From NCBI RefSeq assembly GCF_000003605.2, contig NW_003147794.1:34583-53139 (forward strand): DNA of 18,557 nucleotides, given 5' to 3'. Both the position numbers and the translations under genes were made by a program. Below are positions 10,801 through 16,847 of this stretch, one piece after another. Positions within the stretch are counted from its first letter, which is position 1. Each line of letters begins with the position of its first letter. This DNA is from Saccoglossus kowalevskii. Its lineage: Eukaryota > Hemichordata > Enteropneusta > Harrimaniidae. The notes under the pieces were generated by a model. That model worked only from the letters and a program-made list of their open reading frames with translations. It did not search any database and was not told the DNA's origin.

Positions 10801-13800
10801 TGCTTTCCTAGCACAGAGTGTTTCACCCATGTTGAACGATCCAAATGCACTACAAGATTTACAGGTAAACTATTTCTTCTGATGTACATACCAACCTTAT
10901 CATTGTTGAATTCACGTCTTATAAACAATATTATTACCCCCATGGAGACTTGTGGATTGACCTCCATATCCAGCAAATGCACACATGCTTGGATCAATCA
11001 AGTTTGGATCAAGTTCAAAATAGGCAGATTAATGGCCATTTTGTTTCAAAAAAATGCAGATTTTGATTTAAATATTTGACATGCCTGGATTGATCATGTT
11101 CTACCTTCACACAATATTAGACAAATGCTTTTTTGTTGCCATTCATTCTGACTCTTGGTTGTCTTTAAACAAATATCAAAGGTTTTGATATGTTATAGGT
11201 GTTCCCAATAAAACTCCACCATTAAATGCCCAACTTGCCATAAAACCTGATGATAAATTTCTCCACACCATCACCATATACCAGTATCGATGAAAACTGC
11301 TACTACTGTCAGGAAGTATCCAACTGATGCAACAGAAATGTCGCATAATCCCTTGAACCGTTGCCCTCGCTAGTCCAACTTCTTCGGCGATCGTTCACAA
11401 GAGGCGAATAATCTCCATCTGAGTGTCTTCGCCAGGGACTGTCATTGACAATGACTTGTTTCTGACCATACATTACTATTTTAGAAGTGTCATTTAATAC
11501 ATTTAATTTCAGTTGATACTAAACCAGCCTATTATTGACTCTAAATTATTAACTATGCTTTTGGTTGCATATTACTTTTATTTTTGGCATAAATAACATT
11601 TCCACTAATTCCAATGGGGATCATGTCATTAACAATAACTTGTTAATTTTTAATATGTCTCCCATACTCTAAGCACATAGACGTTCTTTCTAAACAGAAA
11701 TCCCATTTGTCAGTGCCAAGTTTGCTTAGAAGTTGCCCACTTTCTGGATCATTACTAATTTATGTGTCCATACATGGATATTATGCAGTGGAATGATATT
11801 AGAAACATTTAATGTTATGTGCAATTGAGGTAAACATTCTAAAAAGTTAATTATATAAATACTAATACCATTCTATCGTATGATTTCAGATTCCACAAAT
11901 ACCACCTCGTGGTATACAGTTAGCAGCCATGTTCATGCGAGGTGTTGAGGCAGCGTTGACGGCTAATGATGCCTGTGGGGCACCTGTTCCATGGAGTAAT
12001 TGCTGTCCTTGGCTTTACTTTGATGGCAAATTATTTCAGTATAAATTATATAGAGGCAGTCAGTGTAAGAATCTGAAGGAGGTCTGTGACAACCAGGTGA
12101 GTATACTGACACTATTTGTAAACATGAGGGCTGTATACATAGCAACCAGGTGAGTGTACTGGCACTGTGTGTAAACATGAGGGCTGTATACATAGCAACC
12201 AGGTGAGTGTACTGGCGCTGTGTGTAAATATGAGGGCTGTATACATAGCAACCAGGTGAGCATATTGACACTGTAAATATGAGGGCTGTATACATAGAAA
12301 CCAGGTGAGTATACTGGCACTGTTTGTAAACATGAGGGCTGTATACATAGCAACCAGGTGAGTATACTGGCACTGTTTGTAAACATGAGGGCTGTATACA
12401 TAGCAACCAGGTGAGTATACTGGCACTGTTTGTAAACATGAGGGGCTGTATACATAACAACCAGGTGAGTATGCTGACACTGTGTGTAAACATGAGGGCT
12501 GTATACATAGCAACCAGGTGAGTGTACTGGCGCTGTGTGTAAATATGAGGGCTGTATACATAGCAACCAGGTGAGCATATTGACACTGTAAATATGAGGG
12601 CTGTATACATAACAACCAGGTGAGTATACTGGCACTGTTTGTAAACATGAGGGCTGTATACATAGCAACCAGGTGAGTATACTGGCACTGTTTGTAAACA
12701 TGAGGGCTGTATACATAGCAACCAGGTGAGCATATTGGCACTGTTTGTAAATATGAGGGCTGTATACATAGCAACCAGGTGAGTATACTGGCACTGTTTG
12801 TAAACATGAGGGGCTGTATACATAACAACCAGGTGAGTATGCTGACACTGTGTAAACATGAGGGCTGTATACACAACAACCAGGTGAGTATGCTGGAACT
12901 GTGTGTAAACATGAGGGCTGTATACATAACAACCAGGTGAGTATGCTGGCACTGTGTGTAAACATGAGGGCTGTATACATAACAACCAGGTGAGTATGCT
13001 GACACTGTGTGTAAACATGAGGGCTGTATACACAACAACCAGGTGAGTATGCTGGCACTGTGTGTAAACATGAGGGCTGTATACATAACAACCAGGTGAG
13101 TATGCTGGCACTGTGTGTAAACATGAGGGCTGTATACATAACAACCAGGTGAGTATGCTGGCACTGTGTGTAAACATGAGGACTGTATATATAACAACCA
13201 GGTGAATATACTGACACTGTGTGTAAACGTGAGGGCTGTATACATAACAACCAGGTGAGTATGCTGGCACTGTGTGTAAACGTGAGGGCTGTATACATAA
13301 CAACCAGGTGAGTATGCTGGCACTGTGTGTAAACATGAGGACTGTATACATAACAACCAGGTGAGTATGCTGACACTGTGTGTAAACATGAGGGCTGTAT
13401 ACATAACAACCAGGTGAGTATACTGACACTGTGTGTAAACATGAGGGCAGTATACATAACAACCAGGTGAGTATACTGACACTGTGTGTAAACATGAGGA
13501 CTGTATACATAACAACCAGGTATGTATGCTGGTACTCTGTAAACATGAGGGCTGTATACATAACAATCAGGTGAGTATGCTTGACACTGTGTGTAAACAT
13601 GAGGGCTGTATACATAACAACCAGGTGAGTATGGTGGCACTGTTTGTAAACATGAGGGCTGTATACTTAACAACCAGGTGAGTATACTGGCACTGTGTGT
13701 AAACATGAGGGCAGTATACATAACAACCAGGTGAGTATACTGGCACTGTGTGTAAACATGAGGGCAGTATACATAACAACCAGGTGAGTATACTGACACT

Positions 13801-16278
13801 GTGTGTAAACATGAGGGCAGTATACATAACAACCAGTTGAGTATGCTGGTACTGTGTCCAAACATGTGGGCTGTATACATAACAACCAGGTGAGTATGGT
13901 GGCACTGTTTGTAAACATGAGGGCTGTATACTTAACAACCAGGTGAGTATGGTGGCACTGTTTATAAACATGAGGGCTGTATACATAACCAGGCGAGTAT
14001 GGTGGCACTGTTTATAAACATGAGGGCTGTATACTTAACAACCAGGTGAGTATGCTGGCACTGTGTGTAAACATGAGGGCTGTATACATAACAACCAGTT
14101 GAGTATGCTGGCACTGTGTGTAAACATGAGGACTGTATACATAACAACCAGGTGAGTATACTGACACTGTGTGTAAACATGAGGGCTGTATACATAACAA
14201 CCAGGTGAGTATACTGACACTGTGTGTAAACATGAGGACTGTATACATAACAACCAGGTGAGTATGGTGGCACTGTGTGTAAACATGAGGGCTGTATACA
14301 TAACCAGGTGAGTATGGTGGCACTGTTTATAAACATGAGGGCTGTATACATAACCAGGCGAGTATGGTGGCACTGTTTATAAACATGAGGGCTGTATACT
14401 TAACAACCAGGTGAGTATGCTGGCACTGTGTGTAAACATGAGGACTGTATACTTAACAACCAGGTGAGTATGCTGGCACTGTGTAAACATGAGGACTGTA
14501 TACTTAACAACCAGGTGAGTATACTGACACTGTGTGTAAACATGAGGGCTGTATACATAACAACCAGGTGAGTATGCTGGCACTGTGTAAACATGAGGAC
14601 TGTATACTTAACAACCAGGTGAGTATGCTGGCACTGTGTGTAAACATGAGGACTGTATACATAACAACCAGGTGAGTATGGTGGCACTGTTTGTAAACAT
14701 GAGGGCTGTATACTTAACAACCAGGTGAGTATGGTGGCACTGTTTATAAACATGAGGGCTGTATACTTAACAACCAGGTGAGTATACTGGCACTGTTTAT
14801 AAACATGAGGGCTGTATACATAACAACCAGGCGAGTATGGTGGCACTGTTTATAAACATGAGGGCTGTATACATAACAACCAGGTGAGTATATTGACACT
14901 GTTTATAAACATGAGGGCTGTATACTTAACAACCAGGTGAGTATACTGACACTGTGTGTAACCATGAGGGCTGTATACATAACAACCAGGTATGTATGCT
15001 GGTACTCTGTAAACATGTATTTGCAATCTGTCTGCAATTTTCAGCTCTTACAATCAGTTCAAGAAGCTAGAAAAGTCTACTTCTGCACAGAATTGAAACT
15101 TACTTCCCTCTATGCAATTTAAGTAAGTCCCAATTATAAATAAATAAAATAATAAAATCTTGTTTATAGATGGATCAAGTTGGTAAAGTGGAGCGTATGC
15201 GTCAGGTGATAATGGAGGGAATATCTGATAATTTAATATTTGCAAAGCCATCATTGCCAAAGATGATGAACAGTTCTCCCTATGGTTATCCAATATATCC
15301 ACCTAGTTACAGACCAGCTGGTTCAATGCCTCAGCCTAGACCTCGTAGTATGCCAGGTAGGGAATCAAATACCTTGTGTCATTTCATCATGTTCATCTGA
15401 GTGGGGTCAAGTGAATAGTTTTATTGATGCTGAACTTTGTTATATACATATTTTGTTCGTAATATACCCTGGCATGTTGGTCAATGCTATTTCAAATGAT
15501 ATACTAAAAATGGGAAATTCTTGCTGCTTGTGTATGTATTAATTATCTAAGAATTGCATCTTTGAATTAATTTTGTTTTGAAGGTAAACCTGTAAATAAT
15601 CGTGGGGGGAAATTGGAGATAGCCGGTGTGGTGGTTAGTGAGTGGGCTGGTAGCAGGTCCAATATGGGAAGAGGTCATGTGGCACCTGGCTATGTGACTG
15701 GACATCGAAGGTAAGTATATGCAATTTACACTGGCCTGTATGGGAATCAGAATTGGTTCTAATCTAAAACAGGGACTTGTTTTTGGATTTGGCTGTTTGT
15801 GTTGTCATTCTTGGACATACCTTAACAAGCCGTTATGGGAGATATAACAGGGGATTTGAGAAAAATTGACTGGCAGACATTTTAGTTAAAAAAAAAAAAA
15901 AATGAAAACATTATGTGTCAACATTTGCACTTCTCAGACATGCCAAGACCAATTTCATTCAAAGTGTTGGTGGGATTCAAAAGGCCTCTGTCATTTAGGA
16001 CAACATATATTATTAATTTTAACTATTTTTACCTGCCTTTGCATACAAGTTCAGTCCCTAGCTAAAGACCCTAATTCTTTTGATGTTATAATTGAAAATT
16101 CACAAATGCATTTAAATTTTATTTCAGGGGAGGATATGGAATTGTATCGAGTGGTGCTGTGAGAGGTCGTACACGAGGTGGTCAAGCTGGAGCAGTTGGT
16201 AGAGGGAGAGGTAATAACTATTCCAGACATGGTGCTAAAACTGTCACTCTTTTGGGTAACCAAGATGCTGCTAATAAA
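4653..16278 (+). CDS. FAM120A: FAM120A/B/C-family protein, partial (12 internal exons, 736 codons)
   Basis: Twelve exons at 4653-4872, 5818-5909, 6154-6500, 6681-6828, 7621-7827, 7986-8136, 10010-10268, 10753-10864, 11890-12096, 15170-15356, 15584-15710 and 16128-16278 total 2208 nt, exactly 736 codons. Intron phases run 1,0,2,0,0,1,2,0,0,1,2,0 and every join is in frame. The product matches vertebrate FAM120A, as I recall it, over roughly residues 270 to 1025 of about 1118. Shared blocks include RAHQL-type/PP..V..AVA.YVRN, DLDAIA.DVFQ, GEIKI..S.EDE, RQYVYG.LFS, V.I.KEW, LVEA.A, LWLGK, RAFL.CM.SDTP, LRR.ELDAFLAQ, PRGIQL, NDACG.P.PW..CCPW.YFDGKLFQ and GGKLEIAG. Vertebrate members bind RNA, act as signalling scaffolds, and FAM120B coactivates PPAR-gamma; the role here is inferred. 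The N-terminal XPG-like domain and the C-terminal end are not in the window. The invertebrate gene may be pre-duplication, so the A/B/C label is approximate. Confidence 0.93.
4873..5817. other. Intron between exons 1 and 2
   Basis: A 945-bp intron, GTAAGC to TTTCAG, mostly occupied by the AGCTCCGCTG-type repeat at 5004-5520. A candidate extra exon at 5611-5687 (TTTCAG acceptor, AAG|GTATCC donor) was examined and rejected because it would break the frame into exon 2. Confidence 0.75.
5004..5520. repeat. AGCTCCGCTG-type hairpin-headed repeat, copy 2, with ~150-bp internal units
   Basis: A T run precedes a hairpin at 5004-5036: arm AGCTCCGCT pairs with AGTGGAGCT, nine pairs including one G-T. 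The body has three diverged tandem units marked by CTCTCTCAGATTTGTTCATT at 5159, the same phrase at 5305 and CTCTGTCAAGTTTGTTGATT at 5462 (spacing 146 and 157 bp), each preceded by a GGTGG-type phrase. It fills most of the intron between exons 1 and 2. The + orientation matches copy 1 at 3861. Open frames across it are incidental. Confidence 0.75.
5818..5909 (+). CDS. FAM120A: FAM120-like exon 2 of window: proline/arginine linker
   Basis: Codons 74-104. The acceptor is TTTCAG|AT and the donor CCCAG|GTATGG, phase 1 in and phase 0 out. It encodes NARPPMMAFTPGGVYY followed by two short related pieces, RDPEETGY and RDPAETQ, a small internal duplication. In human FAM120A the corresponding region is a proline-rich, low-conservation linker (ARPGPFGMPG). 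The assignment rests on position, phase agreement with both neighbours and the ARP start rather than strong conservation. The open frame continues on both sides of the exon, so boundaries are set by splice consensus. Confidence 0.75.
6154..6500 (+). CDS. FAM120A: FAM120-like exon 3 of window: proline-rich to acidic linker
   Basis: Codons 105-219 plus two bases, the longest exon here. The acceptor TTTTTTAG|GGTTGG follows a T-rich tract; the donor is CAAGG|GTATGT, phase 2. The protein begins GWQPPFSEITGANAMGIPPQ, continues with a proline/glutamine-rich stretch (PPQPPVPPKQQ), then an acidic, probably helical segment (ESEMETRIEEDLEKHMDDL) and a polar tail ending GEVEKTIQG. It corresponds to the disordered, poorly conserved centre of FAM120 proteins. 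Function of this part is unknown; a scaffold or linker is inferred from composition. Confidence 0.8.
6681..6828 (+). CDS. FAM120A: FAM120-like exon 4 of window: Ser/Thr-rich linker
   Basis: Codons 220-269. The acceptor is ACATTTAG|TG and the donor CCTCAG|GTTTGA, entering in phase 2 and leaving in phase 0. It encodes GVDQLSSDTSSTTSTSSNGT and then SGSERIMHAGWSDQSVQHVP, closing with QTPPHSPQ. Human FAM120A has a comparable stretch at this point (HVDSAYFPGSSTSSSSDNDE, then a GW motif in KIGWEK). The shared HVD/VD start, Ser/Thr run and GW dipeptide support the assignment. The segment looks disordered and rich in potential phosphorylation sites (inference). Confidence 0.8.
6829..7620. other. Intron between exons 4 and 5
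   Basis: A 792-bp GT-AG intron (GTTTGA to CTGACAG). I see no repeat, RNA gene or coding relic that I can support in it. Confidence 0.8.
7621..7827 (+). CDS. FAM120A: FAM120-like exon 5 of window: start of conserved C-terminal half
   Basis: Codons 270-338, 69 codons, phase 0 on both sides. The acceptor is TTCTGACAG|AG and the donor ACAACAT|GTAAGT. A serine-rich opening (SASSTPGSHSSSSGS) leads into QPIPPCMVVSVPKLPMVSSD and then VLRIARHRHQEGLMMSQLFQ. The last piece aligns with human VLRVAEHRHKKGLMYPYIFH, and QPIP with human VQPIPCLLSMP. The exon thus marks the change from disordered linker to the conserved C-terminal domain of the family. High confidence. Confidence 0.92.
7986..8136 (+). CDS. 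FAM120A: FAM120-like exon 6 of window: GEIKI / RQYVYG block
   Basis: Codons 339-388 plus one base. The acceptor is TTTCCAG|GGTGAG and the donor AAAAC|GTAAGT, phase 0 in and phase 1 out. It encodes GEIKIPCSLEDETSRELPSS, ALLFRLIRQYVYGILFSVQH, and LNDRKKRQQK. Human FAM120A has GEIKIAVSIEDEANKDLPPA, ALLYRPVRQYVYGVLFSLAE and SRKKTER here, an almost gap-free match. The previous intron is only 158 bp. High confidence. Confidence 0.95.
9127..9291. repeat. 33-bp minisatellite, 5 copies
   Basis: Five units start at 9127, 9160, 9193, 9226 and 9259. The consensus begins GATTGCGGCACAAGCGTAGG and ends TCATGATGAACGT. The first two have TTTCGG for TTGCGG and the fifth has AGAG for AGCG. At 11 codons per unit the + strand frame reads DCGTSVGHDER repeated and the opposite strand is also open, as expected for any stop-free unit divisible by three. 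CpG content exceeds the surroundings. No evidence that it is translated. Confidence 0.93.
9300..9659 (+). pseudogene. Unassigned coding-like relic in intron
   Basis: Two overlapping open stretches in different frames look more protein-like than background. One, to about 9550, includes LPSINELVVGEKAQHAAVSQ and FWDKLKVVFTLLVHYVSNSD. The other, to 9659, includes GYTDGKLDYNGLMDFVKSKV and PSLIESLFQLQYEND. The shift between frames falls near 9510. No known family is recognised; a decayed mobile-element or retrocopied gene fragment is the simplest guess. It shows no similarity to FAM120, and exons 6 and 7 join perfectly without it. Low confidence. Confidence 0.25.
10010..10268 (+). CDS. FAM120A: FAM120-like exon 7 of window: VKEW / LWLGK / SDTP block
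   Basis: Codon 389 is completed and codons 390-474 follow, with two bases of codon 475. The acceptor is TTTTTTTTAG|CTACC and the donor TTCTAAG|GTAAGT. It encodes TKYRRQVIVKEWCVRKD, PDLVEAVALPWPIPPCRQLW, LGKSLQDKNIRTRAFLSCML, and SDTPGMMKNSYVPRHAIILC. Human counterparts are VIIKEWAAYKG, PELVEALAFREW, LWLGKAVEDKNRRMRAFLAC and MRSDTPAMLNPANVPTHLMV. Conservation is very strong and the reading frame runs unbroken. The preceding 1.9 kb intron contains a minisatellite and a coding-like relic that are not part of this gene. Confidence 0.95.
10269..10752. other. Intron between exons 7 and 8
   Basis: A 484-bp intron (GTAAGT to TTGCAG), two thirds of which is the probable MITE at 10297-10626. Confidence 0.92.
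10297..10626. mobile_element. Probable MITE with 19-bp inverted ends and TA target duplication
   Basis: The left end CTCGACCGCGTCAGCACCC and the right end, reverse complemented, CTCAACCGCGTTAGCACCC, differ at two of 19 positions. Both ends are flanked by TA (10295-10296 and 10627-10628), the duplication made by Tc1/mariner-type insertion. The ~330-bp interior is non-coding, G/C-rich near the ends (CACCCCCC, GTGGGGGGGTGGGCGC) and A/T-rich in the middle. This fits a non-autonomous DNA transposon. Superfamily is inferred from the TA only. Confidence 0.75.
10753..10864 (+). CDS. FAM120A: FAM120-like exon 8 of window: LRR.ELDAFLAQ block
   Basis: Codons 475-512. The acceptor is TTCTTGCAG|GTACAT and the donor TTACAG|GTAAAC, phase 2 in and phase 0 out. 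It encodes RYMLQSKYPVLRRHELDAFL and AQSVSPMLNDPNALQDLQ, matching human RYMVQWPGARILRRQELDAF and LAQALSPKLYEPDQLQEL. The Arg codon spanning the exon 7/8 junction reconstructs the conserved LRYM motif, independent support for both splice sites. High confidence. Confidence 0.95.
10865..11889. other. Intron between exons 8 and 9
   Basis: A 1025-bp intron (GTAAAC to GATTTCAG). It contains a possible minus-strand transposase relic at 11325-11445. The remainder has no recognisable feature. Confidence 0.92.
11325..11445 (-). pseudogene. Possible transposase helix-turn-helix relic
   Basis: Read on the minus strand from 11445, the frame gives MTVPGEDTQMEIIRLL, a stop, then TIAEEVGLARATVQGIMRHF. The second part resembles the helix-turn-helix of Tc1/mariner- or IS630-like transposases (IAxEVGxSRATVxRI). 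The frame is interrupted and no DDE catalytic domain or terminal repeats were found. A short old fragment at best; low confidence. Confidence 0.25.
11890..12096 (+). CDS. FAM120A: FAM120-like exon 9 of window: NDACG / CCPW / YFDGKLFQ block
   Basis: Codons 513-581, 69 codons, phase 0 at both ends. The acceptor is TGATTTCAG|ATTCC and the donor AACCAG|GTGAGT. It encodes IPQIPPRGIQLAAMFMRGVE, AALTANDACGAPVPWSNCCP, WLYFDGKLFQYKLYRGSQCK and NLKEVCDNQ. This is the best conserved part of the family; human has DPRGIQLSALFMSGVDMALF, ANDACGQPIPWEHCCPWMYF, DGKLFQSKL and DLCDGQ. The last ~20 nt of this exon and the start of its intron appear to be the template of the huge minisatellite that follows directly at 12097. 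High confidence. Confidence 0.95.
12092..12102 (+). promoter_or_regulatory. Authentic 5' splice site of exon 9, first of the repeated donors
   Basis: AACCAG|GTGAGT, with the cut after 12096. It is near-perfectly complementary to the 5' end of U1 snRNA. It must be the site used in the main transcript, because only this junction keeps CDNQ joined in phase 0 to the conserved exon 10 start. Use of the next donor at 12150 would add 53 nt and shift the frame. Confidence 0.85.
12097..15017. repeat. 53-bp minisatellite reiterating the exon 9 5' splice site, 55 full units plus a partial
   Basis: Counting each CAG|G(T/C)(G/A)xx junction by eye gives the authentic donor at 12097 plus 55 more, the last at 14990. 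Spacing is mostly 53 bp, with 49, 50, 51 and 54 bp variants. The consensus unit runs GTGAGTATGCTGGCACTGTG, TGTAAACATGAGGGCTGTAT, ACATAACAACCAG. About 45 of the 56 junctions keep GTGAGT. Variants are GTGAGC (12256, 12571, 12726), GTGAAT (13202), GTATGT (13520, 14990), GCGAGT (13993, 14358, 14831) and TTGAGT (13837, 14099). The array begins exactly at the splice junction and fills about 95% of the 3073-bp intron. On the minus strand the unit has no stop in any frame, which creates long spurious open frames. Confidence 0.95.
15045..15122 (+). other. Candidate cassette (poison) exon
   Basis: An acceptor-like CTGCAATTTTCAG (AG at 15043-15044) precedes 78 nt that are open in phase 0, the phase leaving exon 9. 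They end in TAA at 15120-15122, immediately before a strong donor GTAAGT at 15123. Inclusion would add LLQSVQEARKVYFCTELKLT and five further residues and then stop, truncating the protein before the RG-rich tail. 25 open codons are not statistically remarkable, so support rests on the paired splice signals. No homologue is recognised. Confidence 0.3.
15170..15356 (+). CDS. FAM120A: FAM120-like exon 10 of window: KVERMRQ block and Pro/Tyr-rich segment
   Basis: Codons 582-643 plus one base. The acceptor is TTGTTTATAG|ATGGAT; its upstream sequence is A/T-rich with few pyrimidine runs, so it looks weak. The donor is TGCCAG|GTAGGG, phase 1. It encodes MDQVGKVERMRQVIMEGISD, aligning with human ADQAAKVEKMRQSVLEGLSF directly after the CDNQ/CDGQ end of the previous exon. 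A proline/tyrosine-rich stretch follows (SPYGYPIYPPSYRPAGSMPQ, PRPRSMPG), as in human. The first codon is ATG, but this is an internal exon joined in phase 0, not a start. Confidence 0.9.
15584..15710 (+). CDS. FAM120A: FAM120-like exon 11 of window: GGKLEIAG..V..WAGSR block
   Basis: Codons 644-685 plus two bases. The acceptor is TTTTGAAG|GTAAAC and the donor CATCGAAG|GTAAGT. It encodes GKPVNNRGGKLEIAGVVVSE, WAGSRSNMGRGHVAPGYVTG, HR. Human FAM120A has SQGGKLEIAGTVVGHWAGSR followed by arginine/glycine-rich sequence, so this is the start of the C-terminal RNA-binding tail (role known for the vertebrate proteins, inferred here). High confidence. Confidence 0.93.
15711..16127. other. Intron between exons 11 and 12
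   Basis: A 417-bp intron (GTAAGT to ATTTCAG) with a 15-A run at 15888-15902. Nothing else recognised. Confidence 0.85.
16128..16278 (+). CDS. FAM120A: FAM120-like exon 12 of window: Arg/Gly-rich tail
   Basis: Codons 686-736. The acceptor is ATTTCAG|GGGAGG and the donor AATAAA|GTAAGT, leaving in phase 0. It encodes RGGYGIVSSGAVRGRTRGGQ, AGAVGRGRGNNYSRHGAKTV and TLLGNQDAANK. RG/RGG repeats are typical of the RNA-binding C-terminus of FAM120A (human RGRPRG, FGRGGRYYGRGYKNQAA). No stop codon is met before the donor, and I find no convincing terminal exon in 16279-18557, so the gene continues beyond the window. Confidence 0.85.
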
Positions 16279-16487
16279 GTAAGTATTCAAACATTATCTC
16301 TGCTCTGGATGCAATTATCTTGTCCAATTCAAAATCGCTATTTTAATGATAAAACATAGTTAAACTACATGTGGCTTGCCCTGTATATTTAAGGATGGGT
16401 AGATCATATCATAGGGGTAGGGATTTCATTACATTGTAAGGCAGATCATAGTATAAGGTGGGAAAGATCATCTATACATGTCTCACC

Positions 16488-16520
16488 CATGGCTTTGCCA
16501 TGTCTTGCCCATGGCAAGAC
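16488..16520. repeat. Two adjacent short hairpins
   Basis: CATGGC-TTT-GCCATG (16488-16502) is followed directly by GTCTTGCC-CAT-GGCAAGAC (16502-16520). Both are perfect inverted repeats with 3-nt loops. They may be the end structure of an unidentified element. Confidence 0.6.
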
Positions 16521-16694
16521 GGTGGCGTGCCACTCAAAAGAGCGAGTCCAAGTTAAATACCAATATTTCTTGGCACAACAAAACAGAAAACATCACTTCA
16601 ACGTGGTTACATGAGTTTTGATTAAATAATAAGTTCAAAATTGTCAGATTGAATTATATTCTCGGGTGATCTCAATCTCCCCAGACCCGATCGT

Positions 16695-16800
16695 TTTGTG
16701 GGTTAAAATCTGTACATATTAATTACCTAATTTGCATAATTAATCAATTTTAAGCTTTCACACTGGTATCTGAAGTACTAATTATTCCAATTCACTACGT
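16695..16800. repeat. Partial copy of the 162-bp repeat family
   Basis: Contains GGTTAAAATCTGTACATATT, AATTACCTAATTTGCATAAT, then TTTTAAGCTTTCACACTGGTATCTGAAGTAC-like sequence, the same order as at 2285-2560 and 17921-18557. Limits approximate. Confidence 0.65.
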
Positions 16801-16827
16801 TCAATTACCCACCATAGACTCCGGTCA

Positions 16828-16847
16828 GTCAAAATGACTATTTTGAC
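16828..16847. repeat. Perfect 8-bp inverted repeat
   Basis: GTCAAAAT-GACT-ATTTTGAC. It lies near the start of the CpG-richer block and may mark an element end; function unknown. Confidence 0.5.

Noticed and set aside
11963-13615. Very long minus-strand open frames (550, 606 and 484 aa) as genes
   Set aside because: They are all the same 53-bp minisatellite read in three overlapping frames. There is no domain or non-repetitive sequence, and the region lies in an intron of a well-supported + strand gene.
12097-15017. CRISPR array
   Set aside because: Units are contiguous 53-bp repeats without unique spacers, in animal DNA with spliced genes.
15170-15172. ATG at the first base of exon 10 as a translation start
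   Set aside because: The acceptor TTTATAG lies directly before it and the codon continues the conserved CDNQ-MDQ...KVERMRQ alignment, so it is an internal Met.
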